64,000 nucleotides of DNA, from positions 788,390 through 852,389 of the forward strand of contig NZ_QGTG01000001.1 of assembly GCF_003182155.1 (NCBI RefSeq), in the 5' to 3' direction. The stretch is from Chitinophaga sp. S165 (GTDB lineage: Bacteria; Bacteroidota; Bacteroidia; Chitinophagales; Chitinophagaceae). The notes below the pieces were generated by a model that was given only the letters and a program-made list of their open reading frames with translations, had not been told where the DNA came from and ran no database searches. Below are positions 8,424-18,900 of the stretch, piece after piece. How positions within the stretch are numbered: position 1 is the stretch's first letter; every line of letters begins with the position of its first letter. A program made the position numbers and the translations under genes.

Positions 8424-9401
8424 TCAGCCTCCTATTGTGATCATGCTCCTGTTTTCAAGCGCAGCAGCTTTGACGTCTTCCAATCCTGAGAACTGGCCTC
8501 CCAGCGCCTTCGCTTTACTGAGGATGTTCTGTTGGATCAGCGGTAATACATCTTCACCATTTCTCAGGGCGGTCAGCAGATCGGTTTCCCCTTTTGAGAA
8601 GAGGCAATTCTTCAGCTTTCCGTCGGCAGTAAGGCGCATCCTGTTGCAGGTATCACAGAAGGGAGACGTCATTGTGCTGATAACAGAGAATGTACCTGCG
8701 TGACCCGGTACAATGAAGCCTTTAGCTGTATCATGGGCACCTCCCTTCAATGGCAGATAATCGTATTCCGTACTGATACTATGTAAGATCTCCTGGAAAG
8801 ACAGGACTTTATTGCTGGTCCACCTGTTGCCGTTAAAAGGCATGAACTCTATAAAACGTACATGCACAGGCGTATGTTTCGTCCAGGCCACAAAATCATT
8901 GATCTCACTGTCGTTCAGATCTTTCATCACGACTACGTTTACCTTCACACGAATATCTTTTTTTATCAGCAGATCGATGTTGCTTTTCACCTGATGAAAG
9001 AGGTTACGCCGGGTGATCAGCATAAACTTGTCTGCCTGCAAAGTATCGAGACTGATATTAAGGGAACGGACGCCAGCTTCCTCCAGTACATCTGCGAATT
9101 CATGGAGGCGAACGCCGTTGGTTGTCATGGTTAATTCCACAGGCAGGCGCGAAAGCGAAAGGATGATCTTCGTCGCATCTTTTCTTACGAGTGGTTCTCC
9201 ACCGGTAAGCCTGATCTTACTTACACCATTTGCGGTAAAGATGTTTGCCAAAGTGGCTATTTCATCGGCCTGCATCAATCGGGAAGCCGGTGTAAAATCA
9301 TATTCCTCCTCCGGCATGCAGTAAAAGCAACGCAGGTTACAATTATCTGTCAGGGAAATCCTCAAATAATCATGCACACGATTAAACGAATCAATTATCA
9401 T
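8424..9401 (-). CDS. moaA: GTP 3',8-cyclase MoaA (molybdenum cofactor biosynthesis)
   Basis: 325 residues. MoaA is a radical-SAM enzyme that turns GTP into 3',8-cyclo-7,8-dihydro-GTP, the first step to molybdopterin. The SAM-binding cluster motif CNLRCFYC supplies C21, C25 and C28. The C-terminal cluster motif is present as CDTCNRMRLTADGKLKNC, and the protein ends in the di-glycine ITIGG required for GTP handling. GGEP (in RLTGGEPLVRK) is also visible. Length is normal. It is the last gene of the molybdenum hydroxylase operon and overlaps the nucleotidyltransferase gene by 11 bases. No other moa or moe genes are in the window, so the rest of the pathway must lie elsewhere. Confidence 0.96.
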   Translation of the reverse strand: MIIDSFNRVHDYLRISLTDNCNLRCFYCMPEEEYDFTPASRLMQADEIATLANIFTANGVSKIRLTGGEPLVRKDATKIILSLSRLPVELTMTTNGVRLHEFADVLEEAGVRSLNISLDTLQADKFMLITRRNLFHQVKSNIDLLIKKDIRVKVNVVVMKDLNDSEINDFVAWTKHTPVHVRFIEFMPFNGNRWTSNKVLSFQEILHSISTEYDYLPLKGGAHDTAKGFIVPGHAGTFSVISTMTSPFCDTCNRMRLTADGKLKNCLFSKGETDLLTALRNGEDVLPLIQQNILSKAKALGGQFSGLEDVKAAALENRSMITIGG

Positions 9402-10005
9402 CTGCTAAAACTTGCCCTGTTAATAATCGCTGATAATCTTCAGCTGTATCAATATCTAAAGCTCCAAGTGGAAAAGGCACCAGGGCCAGGTCGTCTGTCG
9501 ATTGCTGCAAGATCTTCTTAGCGCCCTCCTGCCCTTCTAAGGCCGTCAGCGCATCGAAGTAGGTATTATTGAAAAGCACAGGTGTTCCGGCAGTATTATC
9601 GTAGGTACAAGCTATAATACCTTTCCCGGCAATTACCTGCTGGTCCATTAGCTGTTTTAACAGTCCTGCGTTTACGAATGGCTGATCACACACCATGATG
9701 ATCACTCCCTCCAGGTCCTGATGTCTGGCCAGGGCCTTCATTCCTGTGCTGATCGAAGAACCCATCCCTTCAACCCAATGATCATTTTCCACTATTTCAA
9801 TTGCGAATCCGCAAAGTTTTTCCAATATCTGTGGAGCGTTCGCTCCTGTTACCAAAATAACGGGACTACCTACCGCAGCAATTGCTTCTTCCGCCATCTG
9901 ACAGATAAGGGTTTTGCCCTTATACATCAGCAGTTGTTTCGGTTGTCCCAGGCGGGATGAATTTCCCGCACCCAAAATAATTACACCGTAGTTTCCCATA
10001 TCCAT
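9391..10005 (-). CDS. MocA/MobA-like molybdenum cofactor nucleotidyltransferase
   Basis: 204 residues with the NTP-transferase signature at residues 9-26 (IILGAGNSSRLGQPKQLL) and the later metal-binding motif VCDQPF. The family transfers CMP or GMP to molybdopterin. Because the neighbours are a xanthine-oxidase-type hydroxylase and XdhC, the cytidylyl (MocA) reaction, making the cytosine dinucleotide form used by such enzymes, is the better guess. Gene order and the overlap with moaA support a cofactor-maturation role. A MobA-type guanylyltransferase is the alternative. Two in-frame ATGs (codons 1 and 3) are both possible starts. Confidence 0.88.
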   Translation of the reverse strand: MDMGNYGVIILGAGNSSRLGQPKQLLMYKGKTLICQMAEEAIAAVGSPVILVTGANAPQILEKLCGFAIEIVENDHWVEGMGSSISTGMKALARHQDLEGVIIMVCDQPFVNAGLLKQLMDQQVIAGKGIIACTYDNTAGTPVLFNNTYFDALTALEGQEGAKKILQQSTDDLALVPFPLGALDIDTAEDYQRLLTGQVLADDN

Positions 10006-10010
10006 ACGAT

Positions 10011-11129
10011 TTACAAAGTATGTATCGGCCCGTTTTTCTCTCGTAAAGGAATGCCAGTCCTTTCTGAAAGTACGCTTTTTATTTCAGCCGTCACAGACAA
10101 TGCAATTTCTTCAGCTGTTTCTGCGCCAATGTCCAATCCCACCGGTCCGTGGATCCTGGCCCTTTCTTCGTCTCCGATCGTGATCCCCTTTGCCGCCAGT
10201 TCCTCCAGCATGCGCTCCAGCTTTTTCTTTGGCCCCAGCGTACCGATGTAAGTTACTTCTTTTTGCAGCAGTATTTCCAGCAGTGCCAGGTCATAATTGT
10301 AATTATGGGTCATCAGCACAAAAACCGTCCTTTCATCAATGGCTACCTTTTGCAGCACTTCAGCCGCCTTGCTCACGATCACCCTTCGGGCGCCGGGAAA
10401 CCTGGCTGGAGTGGCATATAAGGCCCTGCCATCTACTACGGTCGTATGCCAGCCCTGGATACGGGCTATTTCTACCAATGGGATTGCGTCATTTCCTGCT
10501 CCTGCTATTACCAGGGATACAGGCGGTTTCAATAATTCGACGAAACCATGTAATGCCGGTTTTTCATCTCCATACTGTTTTACCATCCCCCGTTTGGTAC
10601 TGAATACATCCAGCACGTCTTTCACGATCTCCGTTTTCAGTTCTCCTTCTTCCAGACTTCCTGCAAAATCGTTCCCTGAATAACGAAGACAGGTACCAGG
10701 CTGCTCCGCAGCCTGGTTTAACCTGAAAAGAGTTACCAACACAGCGTCTTCGCGTTTTCCCATCACCTGTTCCAACAGCCTGATGGCATTAAGCGGGTCT
10801 GCAGGATCAATCGGCTCGAACAGGATATGAACGATACCGTTGCATCCCAGCTGTACACCTATTTTCGCATCATCCTCATCTGTCGTATCGTAGGTCACCA
10901 GCTTATTCTGTTGCTGAATGATGGCCAGGAGCGCTTTTCTCAAAGCATCCCCTTCCAGGCATCCGCCACTGATAGCGCCGGTCATCTCACCATCTTCCGT
11001 TACCAGCATCCTGGCGCCGGGACGGCGATAAGACGATCCTTCCACATGTACCACAGTAGCCAACGCCACTTTCTTTCCGGTTTCACGGGACGCTGTATAC
11101 GCTCTTAAAATATCCTCAATTTCTTTCAT
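10011..11129 (-). CDS. XdhC/CoxF-type molybdenum hydroxylase maturation factor
   Basis: 372 residues. The N-terminal XdhC/CoxI domain carries ATVVHVEGSSYRRPGARMLV and GAISGGCLEGDALRKA. The C-terminal XdhC Rossmann domain carries LVIAGAGNDAIPLVEIARIQ, VVDGR and the phrase VLMTHNYNYDLALLEILL. XdhC binds molybdenum cofactor, helps sulfurate it and inserts it into xanthine-dehydrogenase-family enzymes. It begins 1 base after the stop region of the cytochrome gene and ends 5 bases before the nucleotidyltransferase, so it is clearly part of the operon. It is cytoplasmic, consistent with cofactor insertion before Tat export of the enzyme. Confidence 0.93.
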   Translation of the reverse strand: MKEIEDILRAYTASRETGKKVALATVVHVEGSSYRRPGARMLVTEDGEMTGAISGGCLEGDALRKALLAIIQQQNKLVTYDTTDEDDAKIGVQLGCNGIVHILFEPIDPADPLNAIRLLEQVMGKREDAVLVTLFRLNQAAEQPGTCLRYSGNDFAGSLEEGELKTEIVKDVLDVFSTKRGMVKQYGDEKPALHGFVELLKPPVSLVIAGAGNDAIPLVEIARIQGWHTTVVDGRALYATPARFPGARRVIVSKAAEVLQKVAIDERTVFVLMTHNYNYDLALLEILLQKEVTYIGTLGPKKKLERMLEELAAKGITIGDEERARIHGPVGLDIGAETAEEIALSVTAEIKSVLSERTGIPLREKNGPIHTL

Positions 11130-11130
11130 C

Positions 11131-11796
11131 TTATTTATCTGGCAAGTAAGCGCCCTTATCCAGCCATGTTTTAAAATGTTTCACGAATTCGGCGCGGGTC
11201 ATAGGTAAATGAGCCAATCCTTCTGCCGGGTTCCAGCCACTGCCAACCAGTGAATCTTTGCTTACGTGTTCAATCAGCGCTTCATGGTCTTTGTGACCGT
11301 TCTCATTTTTGTTAAGCATGGTCATTGCCAGCTGTCTGGGCGTTTTGCCCTGGAATACCATTTTCATATCAGCCGGTGGCAAATGCCAGTTCGGGTTACC
11401 TGGCGGCATATGCAGGCCTGGTGTGTTCTGCGGCTGGTGACAGTTGGAGCATTTCATTGCGTAAAGCCCCTTACCGTCTTCCCCTCGCTGTACATTCATG
11501 GTATGTATGTGGCTGTCATCTCCCTGTAAAGGCCTGTCGCCTGTCGGGTGACAGTTCATACAACGTGGGTGCATCAGCACCTTGTATGCCTGCAGGAACG
11601 CTTTTTTTGAGATCACGCTGTCCGGCTCTGCAGCCTCCTCTTTTGCAACAGGCGGCTTTGTTTTATCGTCCTTCGGCACCCCGTTAAAAGCATCCGTACG
11701 GAAAGATACTACAACTGAAGAAATTGCCGTTACAGCGAGCAGAAGATAAACTGCCTTCTTTGTATTAAAAATCTGATTCTTAGTAGTTTGTGCCAT
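11131..11796 (-). CDS. c-type cytochrome, two haem motifs (isoquinoline 1-oxidoreductase-associated)
   Basis: 221 residues. An N-terminal hydrophobic segment (about residues 14-31) anchors or exports the protein. Two haem c attachment motifs are present: CMNCH at 79-83 and CSNCH at 116-120. Methionines and histidines after them (GLHMPPGNPNWHLPP) are possible distal ligands. The gene lies between the hydroxylase large subunit (9 bases away) and xdhC (1 base away). It therefore probably takes electrons from the hydroxylase in the periplasm and passes them to the respiratory chain. Similar proteins are annotated in Bacteroidota as an isoquinoline 1-oxidoreductase subunit; the real substrate is unknown. 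Confidence 0.9.
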   Translation of the reverse strand: MAQTTKNQIFNTKKAVYLLLAVTAISSVVVSFRTDAFNGVPKDDKTKPPVAKEEAAEPDSVISKKAFLQAYKVLMHPRCMNCHPTGDRPLQGDDSHIHTMNVQRGEDGKGLYAMKCSNCHQPQNTPGLHMPPGNPNWHLPPADMKMVFQGKTPRQLAMTMLNKNENGHKDHEALIEHVSKDSLVGSGWNPAEGLAHLPMTRAEFVKHFKTWLDKGAYLPDK

Positions 11797-11805
11797 AACA
11801 TCTCA

Positions 11806-14013
11806 TTACGTGTGAGGAATCTGCATCTCTGCATCTATTGAATGGACCGCCTTGTTGAAAGGCAGTTGCCGCAAACGTCTGCCTGTGGCATTGAAGTACG
11901 CGTTAGCAATTGCCGGTGCTACCGGTGGCACGCCTGGTTCTCCCACACCACCCATTTTACCGTCGCTCTTCACAATATGTACTTCTATCTCTGCAGGGGT
12001 GTCAAACATCCTGGCCACCACGTAATCGTTAAAATTGCCTTGTTTCACCTGACCTTTTTCAAGGGTGATCTCTCCAAGTAAAGCAGCACTTAACCCGTAA
12101 TTGATTCCGCTTTCGATCTGCGCTTTCACGCCATCAGGATTCACAGCCAGCCCACAGTCGATCGCACTTACAACACGGTGAACCTTGATAGTACCATCCG
12201 GATTGAGTGAGATTTCTGCTACCTGAGCCACATAACTCAGGAACGACTCATGCACTGCAATTCCTCTGAAACGGCCGGCCGGCAGAGGTTTACCCCAACC
12301 TGCCTTTTCAGCTGCCAGGTTCAGCGCAGCGAGATGTCTTGGATGTGATTTCAATAATTCCTGGCGGTATGCCAGCTGGTCCTTTCCTGCTGCCTGTGCC
12401 AGTTCATCGATCATCCCCTCCATTGCCATCGCTGTATGGGTATGACCTACAGAACGCCACCATAATACAGGTACTTCGTTCTTCGGAGAATGCAGGGTGA
12501 TCAGCCTGTCAGGAATAGCTCCCATATAAGGAGAGTCAACTACCCCTTCTACAGATGCTCCATCTATACCATCTTTGATCATTCCGGCGAAAAACGTTCC
12601 TTCCATAATGGACTGTCCGACGATAGTATGTTTCCAGGCTACCGGCATCCCTTCCGCATTCAAACCAGCTGTTATTTTATGCAGGAACATCGGCCTGTAA
12701 AAGCCCCCCTTCACATCATCTTCGCGTGCCCACACCATCTTCACCAATGGCTTGCCACTGGCTTTAATGATCTCGGCTGCTTCCTTCACGAAGTCAGAAG
12801 CCGGCGTAGCCCTTCTTCCGAATCCTCCGCCCAGGAAAACGGTATTTACCCTTACCTGTTCGGGTTTCAGTCCTAAGACTTTTGCAGCTGCCTCCTGGTC
12901 AATACCAGGCATCTGCGTACCTGTCCATATTTCACACTGATTACCTTTCAGTTGAATAGTTACATTCAAAGGCTCCATCGGTGCATGCGCCAGATAAGGG
13001 AATACGTACTCTGCTTCCACGGTCTTCACCGCTTTTGACATGGCACTATCGACATTCCCTTCCTTACCTGCCAGCGTTCCGGGTGTTTTTGCCAGCTGTT
13101 TGTATTGCGTAAGCATAGCTGCTGAATCTACCTTCACGCCGGATCCCAGGTCCCAGTCCACCTTCAATGCTGCTCTGCCTTTCTTGGCAGCCCAATAGTT
13201 ATCAGCTAATACCGCTACGCCACCGGGGATCTGCACTACCTGTTTTACGCCGGGTATAGATTTAGCTTTCGCTGCATCCACCGTTTTCACTTTTGCACCA
13301 AAAACCGGGGCATGTAATACAACGGCTGTCAGCATACCCGGAAACTGCATGTCCATTCCGAACTTCGCTGTACCGTTTATTTTAGCAGGCGTATCCAGCC
13401 GCTTAACACCCTTACCGATATATTTCCAGTCCTTAGGGTCTTTCAGCGGTACCTCTCCTGGTGCCGGCAATGTTGCTGCAGCCGTAGCCAGTTCGCCATA
13501 AGTAGCGCTCTTGTCGCCCGCCGTCACCACACCATTTTCCGCCTTACACTCAGCCGGGCTTACACCAAATTTCTGAGCTGCTGCCTGTACCAGTAATGCT
13601 TTTGCTGTAGCTCCGGCTTTACGGTACCTGTCAAATTCAGACCAGGTGGTACTGGAACCTCCGGTGATCTGGATACCAAAGGCAGTATGTTGATATGGCT
13701 TCCATGCATCTCCATGTTGAACCGTCATCTTATTGACGTCCACATCCAATTCTTCCGCTATCATCATGGATAACGTCGTCCAGATACCCTGTCCCATTTC
13801 AGCATGCGCCAGGTATACCAATACTTCATTATCTGCAGTTATATGCAAATAGGCGTTCGGCGCGAATGCTGCCCCACTCTGTGGGCCTACCATCGACGCC
13901 GCTGCGCCGAGTTTTTTTGCTCCGGGCACCGTAAATGATATCAGCAATCCGCTGCTCAATACCGCGCCGGTTTTCAGGAAATTACGCCTGCTTACATTTG
14001 TTGTAGTACTCAT
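11806..14013 (-). CDS. Mo-hydroxylase large subunit, isoquinoline 1-oxidoreductase (IorB)-like, Tat-exported
   Basis: 735 residues. It starts with a twin-arginine signal ([20 protein letters not shown]), so it is exported folded with cofactor. The molybdopterin-binding aldehyde-oxidase/xanthine-dehydrogenase fold is shown by [37 protein letters not shown] and the C-terminal [19 protein letters not shown], which contains the catalytic glutamate position of the family. Length fits IorB-type enzymes, which lack the FAD subunit. The start overlaps the stop of the [2Fe-2S] subunit gene (ATGA), typical of co-translated subunits. Substrate could be an N-heterocycle or aldehyde; the sequence does not decide this. 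Electrons presumably leave through the small subunit to the adjacent cytochrome. Confidence 0.93.
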   Translation of the reverse strand: MSTTTNVSRRNFLKTGAVLSSGLLISFTVPGAKKLGAAASMVGPQSGAAFAPNAYLHITADNEVLVYLAHAEMGQGIWTTLSMMIAEELDVDVNKMTVQHGDAWKPYQHTAFGIQITGGSSTTWSEFDRYRKAGATAKALLVQAAAQKFGVSPAECKAENGVVTAGDKSATYGELATAAATLPAPGEVPLKDPKDWKYIGKGVKRLDTPAKINGTAKFGMDMQFPGMLTAVVLHAPVFGAKVKTVDAAKAKSIPGVKQVVQIPGGVAVLADNYWAAKKGRAALKVDWDLGSGVKVDSAAMLTQYKQLAKTPGTLAGKEGNVDSAMSKAVKTVEAEYVFPYLAHAPMEPLNVTIQLKGNQCEIWTGTQMPGIDQEAAAKVLGLKPEQVRVNTVFLGGGFGRRATPASDFVKEAAEIIKASGKPLVKMVWAREDDVKGGFYRPMFLHKITAGLNAEGMPVAWKHTIVGQSIMEGTFFAGMIKDGIDGASVEGVVDSPYMGAIPDRLITLHSPKNEVPVLWWRSVGHTHTAMAMEGMIDELAQAAGKDQLAYRQELLKSHPRHLAALNLAAEKAGWGKPLPAGRFRGIAVHESFLSYVAQVAEISLNPDGTIKVHRVVSAIDCGLAVNPDGVKAQIESGINYGLSAALLGEITLEKGQVKQGNFNDYVVARMFDTPAEIEVHIVKSDGKMGGVGEPGVPPVAPAIANAYFNATGRRLRQLPFNKAVHSIDAEMQIPHT

Positions 14014-14483
14014 TTTCCGCTACCTCCTTCCCGCTGCATTTTTGCGGCCAGGTGTATGGCCTTCCTGATCCGGGGATATGTGCCGCAGCGACAGATATTC
14101 CCAGACATTGCATTGTCAATGTCTTCATCTGTTGGATTTGGATTTTCTTTCAGTAATACGGCGGCTGACATGATCTGGCCGGACTGGCAATATCCGCATT
14201 GCGGTACGTCCAGCTCTATCCATGCTTTCTGCAGATAGTTATCCGGATTGGCAGATAATCCTTCAATAGTTACTATTTCTTTCCCTACAGCCCGCGACAC
14301 CAATGTAACACATGAACGTACCGCCTCTCCATCCAAATGAACGGTACACGCGCCACACTGGGCCATACCGCAACCGAATTTGGTACCAGTTAATCCGACT
14401 ACATCCCGTATTGCCCATAATAATGGCATGTCAGGACTAGCGTCCACTGAGTACTCTTTCTGGTTGATCTTTAGCTTAACCAT
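14010..14483 (-). CDS. [2Fe-2S] subunit of Mo-hydroxylase, IorA-like
   Basis: 157 residues from the ATG at 14481-14483 ([20 protein letters not shown]). The frame extends 11 codons upstream, but that extension ([11 protein letters not shown]) is unlike the family. The plant-ferredoxin cluster motif [16 protein letters not shown] is followed by a fourth cysteine (RSC). The second, helical cluster uses CGYCQSGQ and CRCG ([15 protein letters not shown]). This arrangement is diagnostic for xanthine-dehydrogenase-family small subunits. It passes electrons from the molybdenum site to the next acceptor. It is the first gene of the six-gene operon ending with moaA. Confidence 0.94.
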   Translation of the reverse strand: MVKLKINQKEYSVDASPDMPLLWAIRDVVGLTGTKFGCGMAQCGACTVHLDGEAVRSCVTLVSRAVGKEIVTIEGLSANPDNYLQKAWIELDVPQCGYCQSGQIMSAAVLLKENPNPTDEDIDNAMSGNICRCGTYPRIRKAIHLAAKMQREGGSGK

Positions 14484-14652
14484 AAAGAATTGCTTTTCTG
14501 TAAATAATAGATTCAAATAGGTTGTGGCCTGGGACTATTGATAAAGGGAGAAACCCTACGTTATTGCACTATTTCGCAATAAGTTCCTGAACATAGGTTA
14601 TCCTTATCAAATTTGACCTTTTGCTTCCTGATTCTGTTTTAACGTTTAAAAG

Positions 14653-14682
14653 CAAATTTAGTTCGAAGAGGGGGAATTCAAA
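14653..14682 (-). promoter_or_regulatory. promoter for the molybdenum hydroxylase operon
   Basis: On the minus strand TTTG (14682-14679) is followed after 18 bases by TAAATTTG (14660-14653), an exact TAnnTTTG box. Both elements of the Bacteroidota housekeeping promoter are thus present at near-normal spacing. The leader to the IorA-like start would be about 160 nt, long enough to hold control elements, though I recognise no riboswitch there. Confidence 0.5.
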
Positions 14683-14744
14683 TTGCAATATTCAAACAGA
14701 TAACTATAAATTTCAAAGTTTAATATGGGTTGTAAGCTGTTGAC

Positions 14745-14774
14745 AGTCGTTATTACTTCCGGGGAATAACGACT
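14745..14774. repeat. perfect 10-bp inverted repeat
   Basis: AGTCGTTATT (14745-14754) and AATAACGACT (14765-14774) are perfectly complementary around a 10-base loop. No T-tract follows on either strand, so it is not an ordinary terminator. It could be an operator. Confidence 0.6.
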
Positions 14775-15316
14775 ATTATGAGTTATAAAAATCAAATTGC
14801 TTATACTTATTTAAGATGCTTATATAGCTCACTGCCGGAAGTGCCTACGCAAGCCTATTCTGCATGCGAACTCCGGGTGTATACTGTTCGGCTCATTTCT
14901 GTTGCGGTTATACTATTTTCTATGATGTCCTTTGAAGAACAGACTTTTCTGTTGCTTATTTAGCTCAAGTACAGAATGCGGTTTTTTCACTTGTTTTCTG
15001 ACTACATCGTTCCCCGTTTTTGGAGCATCTTTGCAAATTTCTCTTGCTTGCTAGTATCCATTCTTCTGTCATACCGACCTGCAGCTTGATACATTTAAGA
15101 ATGCGGGAGCAGCTTATCTTGGAGATCCGCTCAAATGTCGGCCTGCTATCAGTGAGAATTCATTTTATTGCTGCTTACATTGCTTTACAAATGCCGGTGC
15201 GGATTATATTTATAACAGCTTACATTTCTCCCAGACTGGAGCTACTACTGAGATCCTTTTTACAGTATAGACCCGAAATCCCGTGAGCCTTCGTTATCGG
15301 GGGTTATATTGCTCCC

Positions 15317-15465
15317 GGTTTGAGGTGGGACTGCGGGCTGGCGCCCCTTTCCGAGACGCGCGATTGAACGCTGTCAAGCGTAGGGGCTTTGGAATATCCA
15401 TTTAACCCCTATCATTCGTATCAGCCTCTCCAATGGGCTAATGCCCGCTGTCTCCACCTCAAACC
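15317..15465. repeat. folded palindromic element / candidate structured RNA
   Basis: GGTTTGAGGTGG then GACTGCGGGC on the left (15317-15338) pairs with GCCCGCTGTC and CCACCTCAAACC on the right (15443-15465), with one bulged base and one mismatch. Pairing can continue inward through GCCC/GGGC. Inside are further hairpins: ACGCT-GTCA-AGCGT near 15368-15381 and AGGGG...CCCCT near 15382-15410. Such nested pairing with no reading frame suggests a structured RNA or a mobile palindromic repeat. Its DNA strand of action cannot be told from symmetry. Confidence 0.55.
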
Positions 15466-15558
15466 TTCCGCTAATTATTGTCTATCTCATTTCTCAGGAC
15501 TGTAGCTTAAATCCGCACATTTGCAAACCGCGAGTTCCTAATCATTTCCGAATAATAA

Positions 15559-15909
15559 TTAGAAGAAAAAGTATACTCCGGTTCCACGTTCTAATGCTTC
15601 CTGAAAAAGAACCTTAATTTGCGCCAATTTATCATTAGCAACATCTTTATTAAAGATATCGCTATTCAATACTCCCTCTAGCTCTTCCGTCTTAACTATC
15701 GCGGCATATTCGTAATCGTCAATCATCGCATCTGTGATCTCATTCATGTCATCAAAGACACCGGCCCTGTATAAGTCTTCAAATTCGGCTGGAGTTAATT
15801 CAATTTCGATCAACTGATCCGGCGTCGCCTCATTATAATCCAACGCATGCTCCGCATCTTTATCTTTGGGAACTGAGATTATCCTAGTTTTAACAAAATT
15901 TGCTGTCAT
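15559..15909 (-). CDS. putative immunity protein for the RHS toxin
   Basis: 116 residues, not recognised as a named family. It starts 2 bases after the stop of the RHS gene in the same direction, the usual place for the cognate immunity gene of a polymorphic toxin. It is strongly acidic, with 26 Asp/Glu against 10 Lys/Arg by my count, as expected of an inhibitor of a nucleic-acid-binding toxin. It has no signal peptide, so it should act in the cytoplasm of the producer. The C-terminus GVYFFF is unusually aromatic. The immunity role is inferred from position and charge only. Confidence 0.7.
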   Translation of the reverse strand: MTANFVKTRIISVPKDKDAEHALDYNEATPDQLIEIELTPAEFEDLYRAGVFDDMNEITDAMIDDYEYAAIVKTEELEGVLNSDIFNKDVANDKLAQIKVLFQEALERGTGVYFFF

Positions 15910-15911
15910 AA

Positions 15912-18900
15912 TTAATCTATGTTTTTATAGTGTGTAATTTGATGGTATTCACCCTGACTTCTGCCCATTTGTTTACTATTAACAATTTTGTTATTGGGAA
16001 CAGTGCCGGTGAAGTCTATATATTTTCTCTTTCCCTTCAATTGCAGATTTTCAATTCGGAAGTAATCACCTAAATTGTCGTATACAACCTGAATTCCTGT
16101 TTCATTATTAAGATAAATTGTTTTTTGGCTATCCTTACTCAAAAACCCTTTCGCTCCGGGCGCAAATTGATCTATCGCTCCCTGAAGGCTCGCTTTAGGC
16201 CATTCACTGCTGTACTCCGCAGCACGTCCTGCACCATCAAGCTTTCCCGCCATTTTCGTCGTTACCTCTACACCCTCTATTGTACTTGCTCCCGCTCCCG
16301 CGCCTTTTCCTCCCAGGGCGAGTTCCTGTGCTGCTACCGCCGTAAACTTTATCTCCATTCCACCGAGGCTGGTAACAGCTGCTAAAGGATTCTTACGGAT
16401 CTCTTCGAAAAGTAGTTGGGGTGTGGTTGTTCCAGTGGCAATACGGTTTTTCAAATTCTCCATCCCCTGCGAGGCCTTTTCACTAACAAACTCCTTTTGA
16501 CGATTCGTATTATTCCTGAAATTGTCCCTGGCATTGGAGGCGAAGTTCAGGAGCCTGGCCCAAAAGCCGTCTCCCAGGCCGGGCCAGTCGCCAAGCAGGT
16601 CACTGTATCTGACAGGATTATCAAAATTGGATGCGTAGGGCGACCACGCCTCCATGTTGTCAATTTTCGGATCTATCTGCTTCCATCTTCCTATTTGAGG
16701 GTCCAGGGTGCGATAAAAGGCGTCGTATTGTAGAAGGTCCAGCTCCTGACTGAATTCGATGCCGTTATACCTTTTGCGGTTTTCAGGATACAACGCTCCT
16801 TTTAAGGCGCTCCTACTGATCCCCGCCATTGTCAAACCAAATGGATAGTAATGCGTTTCCTCCAGTAATGGCCCTCCGTTGTGCGTGACTACAAGGTTGT
16901 CAAAAAATACATCCTGACCACTCTCGTTGCTGGTGTAAATGTAAAGAAAGCCACTTTTCTTTATCCTCATCTTCTGCAATGCCAACGTATGCAACACATC
17001 TATCCCATTTCCTACCTGACGTACGCCGGAGTTTTCATCTACCAGGTTAAACTGATCATCAAACATCACGTAGCTGAGATATGCTTTCGGTTTGTCTGGC
17101 TGGTTCTGAGATGCGTCCTTTGTTTTTAACTGGTTATAGGTACTGCTGCTTAACGTATATACAGGTGATGCGCTCCCTCCCGACTGATGTATACCGTCTA
17201 CAACTCCCGGGCTGCTGAAGGCCTGCAATATAGCGGTAACCATTGCTGTCGCATTAGTATTGGAGGTAGCTGCACCGGCGTTTTTGTAGAAAGCCCTGAC
17301 TGCTATTTGTATACTGTCGCCAGCTACAAGCCGTAATACGATGGATGTACCAACCTTCTGCCCGTTTATGGCATTGAGCCTGGATACGTAAGCGTTGGGG
17401 TTAGTAGTATTGTCCTGCGGATAATTTACCGGTTTCGGAGCACGGGTGTTGTCTATATTGCTGAATAGTGCATTTTCATTCGTGGTGGCAGCCGTCTCCA
17501 TCGTTGCGGCGTAAATGGTCGTATCTTTCCGGCTACTCAATACCATCCGTACATTGCCCAACTGATCTTTAATAAAATAGTCGAAGGCGTATGTTACTGG
17601 CTGTCCGCCCTTGTAAATAGGCCGGATCCGGCCTTCCTCATGAGACATAAATTGTAACGTATCCTGCTCGTACTGAAAGCCATTTATGTAATGCGTTACA
17701 TTCAGCTGCTGTGGTTGAGTGGAGCCGTCTGATACCATTTTCGCCAGCCGCTCTCCGGAGCCTCCGGCATACAGGTAATAAATAGATGCTTGCCTGTTCT
17801 TTGTGAAAAGAATAGCCGGCAATTGCTGATGGTTGTAATAGATAGTGTCAATAGCTTTGTTCTTGTCCTTCGCTATGTTACCGTTAGGATCATACCAGTA
17901 ATCCTGTACTTCCCGGTTATCTGTTTCTTTGAAGTCGCCCAGTATGGAAGAGGGATTGTTCTTCTTATCAGTCACATAACTAAGTCTGTGGCTATTTGGG
18001 AAATACCCGTATTTCAAACTGTCGATCGTTTGGATCGCCAGGCCGTTCAATCCCATTTGTTTCATTGATAAGAGATTGCCACCTCCATCGTAGGTTAGTC
18101 CGATTACTGAAAAGTCAGCTTTGGTATTATTCCAGGCAGTGCTACCGCTTAACTGCTCGGTGAAATCAGCTCGTGTCAGCCGGTCTGCCCTGTCATAATC
18201 ATATCCGTAAGCACGTGGAATACCATCAGATAAGCTTTTCCACTTGATCCCCGCAATGTTCCCATTGTAGGCCACACTGTCGAAGCCGTGGTCGTAACTG
18301 TAATCCTGACCAAACCAGTTGGAGGCCGCATTGGGTGTATTGACAAACTGCCTGTTGAGCGACTTTAACCAGCCGCGAATGTTGTATTCATAATGCAGTA
18401 CTTCTAACTGGGACGCGGTGCCTGTCACATCCAGCCGTTTTGTCTTTATGCGTCCTAATTCGTCATAACTGTTTACCGCTATTGTACGTTGCAAGGCCGG
18501 ATTATCATTGATACGTTTTTTGATGGAATCCAGCCTGCCTCCAGCATCGTAATCAAACATCGTAAGCACGGTTGACTGCGGTGTTAACGTGCTACGAGGA
18601 TTTGTATGTTTCAGGTAAGTGCTTAAAACCTTACCGCTGAAGTCATATAGCGTGTTTGTGACGTCCTTTCCTCCTGGCATATTATCAGCAATGGTTTGAA
18701 TAACACGGCCTTTATTATTGTAGTAGATAGTCGTTGTATTGAATTGTTCCATTGCCTCAATACGGGAACGCCTACCTGTCACCATTCCCTTTGTTTTTAA
18801 ACCTGGTACTGCCGGCAGGACCTCTGCGTATGGATTGACGCCCGCCTGCACTTTGCTAATATCGGTTACAATATATGGTTGCCTTCCCGGGAAATTATAG

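Larger units (their letters stand above)
14484..15558. other. 1.07-kb gap without a convincing gene
   Basis: Open frames in this stretch (for example 14778-14963 and 15020-15286 on the plus strand) are short, cysteine-rich or low in sense and look like chance. The gap holds a probable promoter for the molybdenum operon near 14653-14682, a perfect hairpin at 14745-14774 and a strongly folded element at 15317-15465. It may contain a decayed cassette linked to the RHS locus. Confidence 0.6.

Noticed and set aside
14778..15286. Two short plus-strand frames in the 14.5-15.6 kb gap
   Set aside because: 60 and 88 codons, no family resemblance, no promoter box close by; likely chance in AT-rich sequence.
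15270..15470. Possible retron or group II intron RNA
   Set aside because: No reverse transcriptase gene is present nearby, and no intron domain V or msr/msd layout could be recognised.
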